Origin: Sacculina carcini
Taxonomy: Eukaryota; Arthropoda; Thecostraca; Sacculinidae
Direction: 5' to 3'
NCBI GenBank assembly: GCA_916048095.2
Contig: OU696596.1
Location: forward strand, 248,001-312,000
DNA length: 64,000 nt
This document shows positions 60,138-64,000 of this stretch, one piece after another. Below the pieces are notes generated by a model. The model was not told where the DNA came from. It worked only from the letters and a program-made list of their open reading frames with translations, and ran no database searches. Both the position numbers and the translations under genes were made by a program. Every line of letters starts with the position of its first letter. Positions within the stretch are counted from its first letter, which is position 1.

Positions 60138-62612
60138 TGCGCTAAGTGTTACCTAAGTGTTACCTAAGTGTGCCCTAAGTGTTACCTAAGTGTGCCCTAA
60201 GTGTTACCTAAGTGTGCCCTAAGTGTTACCTAAGTGTGCCCTAAGTGTTACCCAAGTGTGCCCTAAGTGTTACCTAAGTGTGCCCTAAGTGTTACCTAAG
60301 TGTGCCCCAAGTGTTACCTAAGTGTGCCCTAAGTGTTAACTAAGTGTTACCTAAGTGTGCCCTAAGTGTTACCTAAGAGTGCCCTAACTGTTACCTAAGT
60401 GTGCCCTAACTGTTACCTAAGTGTGCCCTAAGTGTTACCTAAGTGTGCCCTAAGTGTTACCTAAGTGTTACCTAAGTGTGCCCTAAGTGTTACCCAAGTG
60501 TTACCTAAGTGTTACCTAAGTGTTACCTAAGTGTTACCTAAGTATTACCTAAGTGTTACCTAAGTGTGCCCTAAGTGTTACCTAAGTGTGCCCTAACTGT
60601 TACCTAAGTGTGCCCTAACTGTTACCTAAGTGTGCCCTAAGTGTTACCTAAGTGTGCCCTAAGTGTTACCTAAGTGTACCCTTAGTGTTACCTAAGTGTT
60701 ACCTAAGTGTTAACTAAGTGTTACTTAAGTGTTACCCAAGTGTGCCCTAAGTGTTACCTAAGTGTGCCCTAAGTGTTACCTAAGTGTGCCCTAAGTGTTA
60801 CCGAAGTGTACCCTAAGTGTTACCTAAGTGTTACCTAAGTGTTACCTAAGTGTTACCCAAGTGTTACCTAAGTGTGCCCTAAGTGTTACCTAAGTGTGCC
60901 CTAAGTGTGCCCTAAGTGTTACCTAAGTGTACCCTTAGTGTTACCCAAGTGTTACCTAAGTGTTACCTAAGTGTTACCTAAGTGTGCCCTAAGTGTTACC
61001 TAAGTGTGCCCTAAGTGTTACCTAAGTGTTACCTAAGTGTTACCTAAGTGTGCCCTAAGTGTTACCTAAGTGTGCCCTAAGTGTTACCTAAGTGTGCCCT
61101 AAGTGTTACCGAAGTGTACCCTAAGTGTTACCTAAGTGTTACCTAAGTGTTACCTAAGTGTTACCCAAGTGTTACCTAAGTGTGCCCTAAGTGTTACCTA
61201 AGTGTGCCCTAAGTGTGCCCTAAGTGTTACCTAAGTGTACCCTTAGTGTTACCCAAGTGTTACCTAAGTGTTACCTAAGTGTTACCTAAGTGTGCCTTAA
61301 GTGTTACCTAAGTGTGCCCTAAGTGTTACCTAAGTGTTACTTAAGTGTTACCCAAGTGTGCCCTAAGTGTTACCTAAGTGTGCCCTAAGTGTTACCTAAG
61401 TGTGCCCTAAGTGTTACCTAAGTGTACCCTAAGTGTTACCTAAGTGTTACCTAAGTGTTACCTAAGTGTTACCCAAGTGTTACCTAAGTGTGCCCTAAGT
61501 GTTACCTAAGTGTGCCCTAAGTGTGCCCTAAGTGTTACCTAAGTGTACCCTTAGTGTTACCCAAGTGTTACCTAAGTGTTACCTAAGTGTTACCTAAGTG
61601 TGCCCTAAGTGTGCCCTAAGTGTTACCTAAGTGTGCCCTAAGTGTTACCTAAGTGTGCCCTAAGTGTGCCCTAAGTGTGCCCTAAGTGTTACCCAAGTGT
61701 GCCCTAAGTGTTACCTAAGTGTGCCCTAAGTGTGCCCTAAGTGTTACCTAAGTGTACCATAAGTGTTACCTAAGTGTTACCTAAGTGTTACCTAAGTGTT
61801 ACCTAAGTGTTACCTAAGAGTTACCTAAGTGTTACATAAGTGTTACCTAAGTGTGCCCTAAGTGTGCCCTAAGTGTTACCTAAGTGTACCATAAGTGTTA
61901 CCTAAGTGTTACCCAAGTGTTACCTAAGTGTGCCCTAAGTGTTACCTAAGTGTGCCCTAAGTGTGCCCTAAGTGTTACCTAAGTGTACCCTTAGTGTTAC
62001 CCAAGTGTTACCTAAGTGTTAACTAAGTGTTACCTAAGTGTGCCCTAAGTGTTACCTAAGTGTGCCCTAAGTGTTACCTAAGTGTGCCCTAAGTGTTACC
62101 CAAGTGTGCCCTAAGTGTTACCTAAGTGTGCCCTAAGTGTTACCTAAGTGTGCCCCAAGTGTTACCTAAGTGTGCCCTAAGTGTTACCTAAGTGTACCCT
62201 AAGTGTTACCTAAGTGTTACCTAAGTGTGCCCTAAGTGTTACCTAAGTGTGCCCTAAGTGTTACCTAAGTGTGCCCTAAGTGTTACCTAAGTGTGCCCTA
62301 AGTGTTACCTAAGTGTGCTTTAAGTGTTACCTAAGTGTGCCCTAAGTGTTACCTAAGTGTGCCCTAAGTGTTACCTAAGTGTGCCCTAAGTGTTACCTAA
62401 GTGTGGCCTAAGTGTTACCTAAGTGTGCCCCAAGTGTTACCTAAGTGTGCCCTAAGTGTTACCTAAGTGTTACCTAAGTGTGCCCTAAGTGTTAGCTAAG
62501 TGTACCATGAGTGTTACCTAAGTGTTACCTAAGTGTTACCTAAGTGTTACCTAAGAGTTACCTAAGTGTTACATATGTGTTACCTAAGTGTGCCCTAAGT
62601 GTTACCTAAGTG
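60138..62612. repeat. GCGC-type block, copy 4, shortened by 385 bp
   Basis: Bounded by TGCGCTAAGTG at 60138 and 62613 (2,475 bp, 225 monomers). TTACCGAAGTG lies at 60798 and 61106, only 308 bp apart instead of 693, a loss of 385 bp (35 monomers). TGCTTTAAGTG is at 62316. The left part aligns with the block at 31604 at an offset of 28,534 bp (60798 against 32264), and the right part at 28,149 bp. In the final TGCTTT part TACCCTAAGTG is replaced by ordinary type B near 62380. Confidence 0.8.
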
Positions 62613-64000
62613 TGCGCTAAGTGTTACCTAAGTGTTACCTAAGTGTGCCCTAAGTGTTACCTAAGTGTGCCCTAAGTGTTACCTAAGTGTGCCCTAAGTG
62701 TTACCTAAGTGTGCCCTAAGTGTTACCCAAGTGTGCCCTAAGTGTTACCTAAGTGTGCCCTAAGTGTTACCTAAGTGTGCCCCAAGTGTTACCTAAGTGT
62801 GCCCTAAGTGTTAACTAAGTGTTACCTAAGTGTGCCCTAAGTGTTACCTAAGTGTGCCCTAACTGTTACCTAAGTGTGCCCTAACTGTTACCTAAGTGTG
62901 CCCTAAGTGTTACCTAAGTGTGCCCTAAGTGTTACCTAAGTGTTACCTAAGTGTGCCCTAAGTGTTACCCAAGTGTTACCTAAGTGTTACCTAAGTGTTA
63001 CCTAAGTGTTACCTAAGTATTACCTAAGTGTTACCTAAGTGTGCCCTAAGTGTTACCTAAGTGTGCCCTAACTGTTACCTAAGTGTGCCCTAACTGTTAC
63101 CTAAGTGTGCCCTAAGTGTTACCTAAGTGTGCCCTAAGTGTTACCTAAGTGTACCCTTAGTGTTACCTAAGTGTTACCTAAGTGTTAACTAAGTGTTACC
63201 TAAGTGTTACCCAAGTGTGCCCTAAGTGTTACCTAAGTGTGCCCTAAGTGTTACCTAAGTGTGCCCTAAGTGTTACCGAAGTGTACCCTAAGTGTTACCT
63301 AAGTGTTACCTAAGTGTACCCTAAGTGTTACCTAAGTGTGGCCTAAGTGTTACCTAAGTGTGCCCCAAGTGTTACCTAAGTGTGCCCTAAGTGTTAACTA
63401 AGTGTTACCTAAGTGTGCCCTAAGTGTTAGCTAAGTGTACCATGAGTGTTACCTAAGTGTTAACTAAGTGTTACCTAAGTGTGCCCTAAGTGTTACCTAA
63501 GTGTACCATGAGTGTTACCTAAGTGTTACCTAAGTGTTACCTAAGTGTACCCTAAGTGTTACCTAAGAGTTACCTAAGTGTTACATAAGTGTTACCTAAG
63601 TGTTACCCAAGTGTTACCTAAGTGTGCCCTAAGTGTTATCTAAGTGTGCCCTAAGTGTTACCTAAGTGTGCCCTAAATGTTACCCAAGTGTGCCCTAAGT
63701 GTTACCTAAGTGTGCCCCAAGTGTTACCTAAGTGTGCCCTAAGTGTTACCTAAGTGTACCCTAAGTGTTACCTAAGTGTTACCTAAGTGTGCCCTAAGTG
63801 TTACCCAAGTGTGCCCTAAGTGTTACCTAAGTGTGCCCCAAGTGTTACCTAAGTTTGCCCTAAGTGTTAACTAAGTGTTACCTAAGTGTTCCCTAAGTGT
63901 TACCTAAGTGTGCCCTAAGTGTTACCTAAGTGTTACCTAAGTGTTACCTAAGTGTTACCTAAGTGTGCCCTAAGTGTTACCCAAGTGTTACCTAAGTGTT
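62613..64000. repeat. Terminal segment, copy of the 34.46-35.1-kb region, array continues
   Basis: TGCGCTAAGTG at 62613 and TTACCGAAGTG at 63273 parallel 34464 and 34893. From about 63181 to 63510 the sequence matches 34801-35130 at an offset of 28,380 bp with few substitutions: TTACCTAAGTG for TTACTTAAGTG near 63192, and TTACCTAAGTG for TTAGCTAAGTG near 63493. A private TTCCCTAAGTG lies near 63889. The window ends 2 bases into a monomer with no sign of the array ending. Confidence 0.78.
63438..63514. repeat. 66-bp TACCATGAGTG doublet, locus 6
   Basis: TACCATGAGTG at 63438 and 63504, 66 bp apart. The monomer before the second one is ordinary TTACCTAAGTG here, while the other five loci have TTAGCTAAGTG, a private change or a conversion by a neighbouring type A monomer. 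Confidence 0.85.

Larger units (their letters stand above)
1..64000. repeat. 64-kb tandem array of an 11-bp monomer (satellite or giant minisatellite)
   Basis: The entire window is made of 11-bp monomers: 5,818 complete units plus 2 bases. Two forms dominate, type A TTACCTAAGTG and type B TGCCCTAAGTG, which differ at positions 2 and 3. Position 1 (T) looks invariant, and positions 4-11 (CCTAAGTG) are the conserved core. Recurrent variants include TTACCCAAGTG, TGCCCCAAGTG, TTAACTAAGTG, TTACTTAAGTG, TACCCTAAGTG, TACCCTTAGTG, TGGCCTAAGTG, TGCCCTAACTG, TGCCCTAATTG, TGCCCTAAATG, TTGCCTAAGTG, TTACCGAAGTG and TTAGCTAAGTG. Landmark monomers across the window all start at position 1 modulo 11, so the register never shifts. 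No unique sequence breaks the array and it runs off both ends. Type A is 4/11 G+C and type B 6/11, so the mean is roughly 45%. The class (eukaryotic satellite) is inferred from length and structure. I do not recognise the family or the species. Confidence 0.98.

Noticed and set aside
1-64000. Protein-coding genes or a repeat protein encoded by the 11-bp unit
   Set aside because: TAA (+ strand) and TAG (- strand) in each ordinary monomer close all six frames about every 33 bp. ATG occurs only in rare variants and opens frames of about a dozen codons or fewer. A coding minisatellite would need a unit divisible by 3.
1-64000. CRISPR array
   Set aside because: There are no unique spacers between repeats; the 11-bp units are contiguous and much shorter than CRISPR repeats.
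1-64000. Plasmid or phage origin iterons
   Set aside because: Iterons come in a few to a few dozen copies beside a replication gene. Here there are over 5,800 units and no gene.
1-64000. A functional telomere
   Set aside because: The TTAGG and TTAGGG cores are each embedded in an 11-bp unit with constant extra bases, and the HORs are kilobases long. Telomerase-made ends have short, uniform or near-uniform units. No chromosome end is seen.
1-64000. G-quadruplex array on the - strand
   Set aside because: G runs are only 2 to 4 long and about 8 bases apart, so canonical four-run motifs with short loops do not form.
1-64000. tRNA, rRNA or other RNA genes, transposon insertions, or unique islands
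   Set aside because: I read through the window and saw no stretch that departs from the monomer pattern, not even a few dozen bases.
1-64000. Pure sequencing or assembly artefact
   Set aside because: Ordered rare variants, fixed spacings at many nested scales and copy-specific substitutions would not come from random error. Copy number and the order of large blocks could still be wrong, which only spanning reads can settle.
1-64000. Naming the array as a centromere of a particular species
   Set aside because: Size and HOR structure fit a centromeric or heterochromatic satellite, but nothing in the sequence (no recognised CENP-B-like box, no known family match from memory) allows the claim.

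Overview
The whole 64,000-base window is one uninterrupted tandem-repeat array. The unit is 11 bp, and two forms dominate: type A (TTACCTAAGTG) and type B (TGCCCTAAGTG), often alternating as a 22-bp A-B dimer. The window holds 5,818 complete monomers plus 2 bases. More than 100 diagnostic monomers placed between base 1 and base 63,998 all start at a position equal to 1 modulo 11, so no net out-of-register insertion or deletion was found. I found no gene, RNA gene, transposon, CRISPR array or unique-sequence island. Each type A or B monomer carries a TAA on the + strand and a TAG on the - strand, and because 11 is not a multiple of 3 these close all six frames about every 33 bp. The organism cannot be named from this. 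An array of this size and kind is typical of eukaryotic satellite or large minisatellite DNA, often in heterochromatin, and is not expected in a bacterial, plasmid or viral genome. That assignment is inference. Below, copies are dated only relative to each other. || The array is organised at several nested levels: the 11-bp monomer; the 22-bp dimer; a 110-bp (10-monomer) tandem pair marked by TACCCTTAGTG; a 561-bp (51-monomer) duplication of that pair; and a higher-order repeat (HOR) of about 3.83-3.87 kb. Rare variant monomers act as landmarks and keep exact spacings. TGCTCTAAGTG is followed 154 bp later by TTACCTGAGTG in 10 of 14 places. TCACCTAAGTG lies exactly 209 bp before the first TACCCTTAGTG of the 110/561 module at all eight module copies. 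TTACATATGTG is followed 44 bp later by TGCGCTAAGTG in one subfamily and not in another. || Layout: 1-682 is the tail of a 561-bp module. Next come HOR copy 1 (683-4554), three tandem copies of a 3.43-3.52-kb variant unit (4555 to about 14545), and a block with a 693-bp tandem duplication (13256-16126), then a mosaic with a 660-bp spaced triplet (about 15900-17400). HOR copy 2 follows (19724-23551), then a copy with a 1,430-bp internal deletion (23552-25949) and HOR copy 3 (25950-29810). A second 693-bp block lies at 31604-34463, followed by a mosaic with 198-bp and 880-bp tandem duplications (about 34900-38960) and HOR copy 4 (38424-42251). A mosaic (42252-47157) leads to a third 693-bp block (to 49676), a recent 5.35-kb tandem duplication (49248 to about 54494, and 54605 to about 59840), and a shortened fourth block (60138-62612). 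The window ends still inside the array. Matching landmarks recur about 18.1-19.0 kb apart over the first 44 kb, which suggests a still larger unit. || The parts do not work together as genes do. The layout records repeated in-register unequal exchange or slippage: every copy-length difference I measured is a multiple of 11 bp, and copies thousands of bases long differ by only a few substitutions. Function, if any, would be structural (heterochromatin, chromosome landmark) or protein-binding, and none is shown by the sequence. Boundaries of higher-order copies were found by eye from landmark spacings and should be taken as accurate to one or a few monomers unless described as exact.
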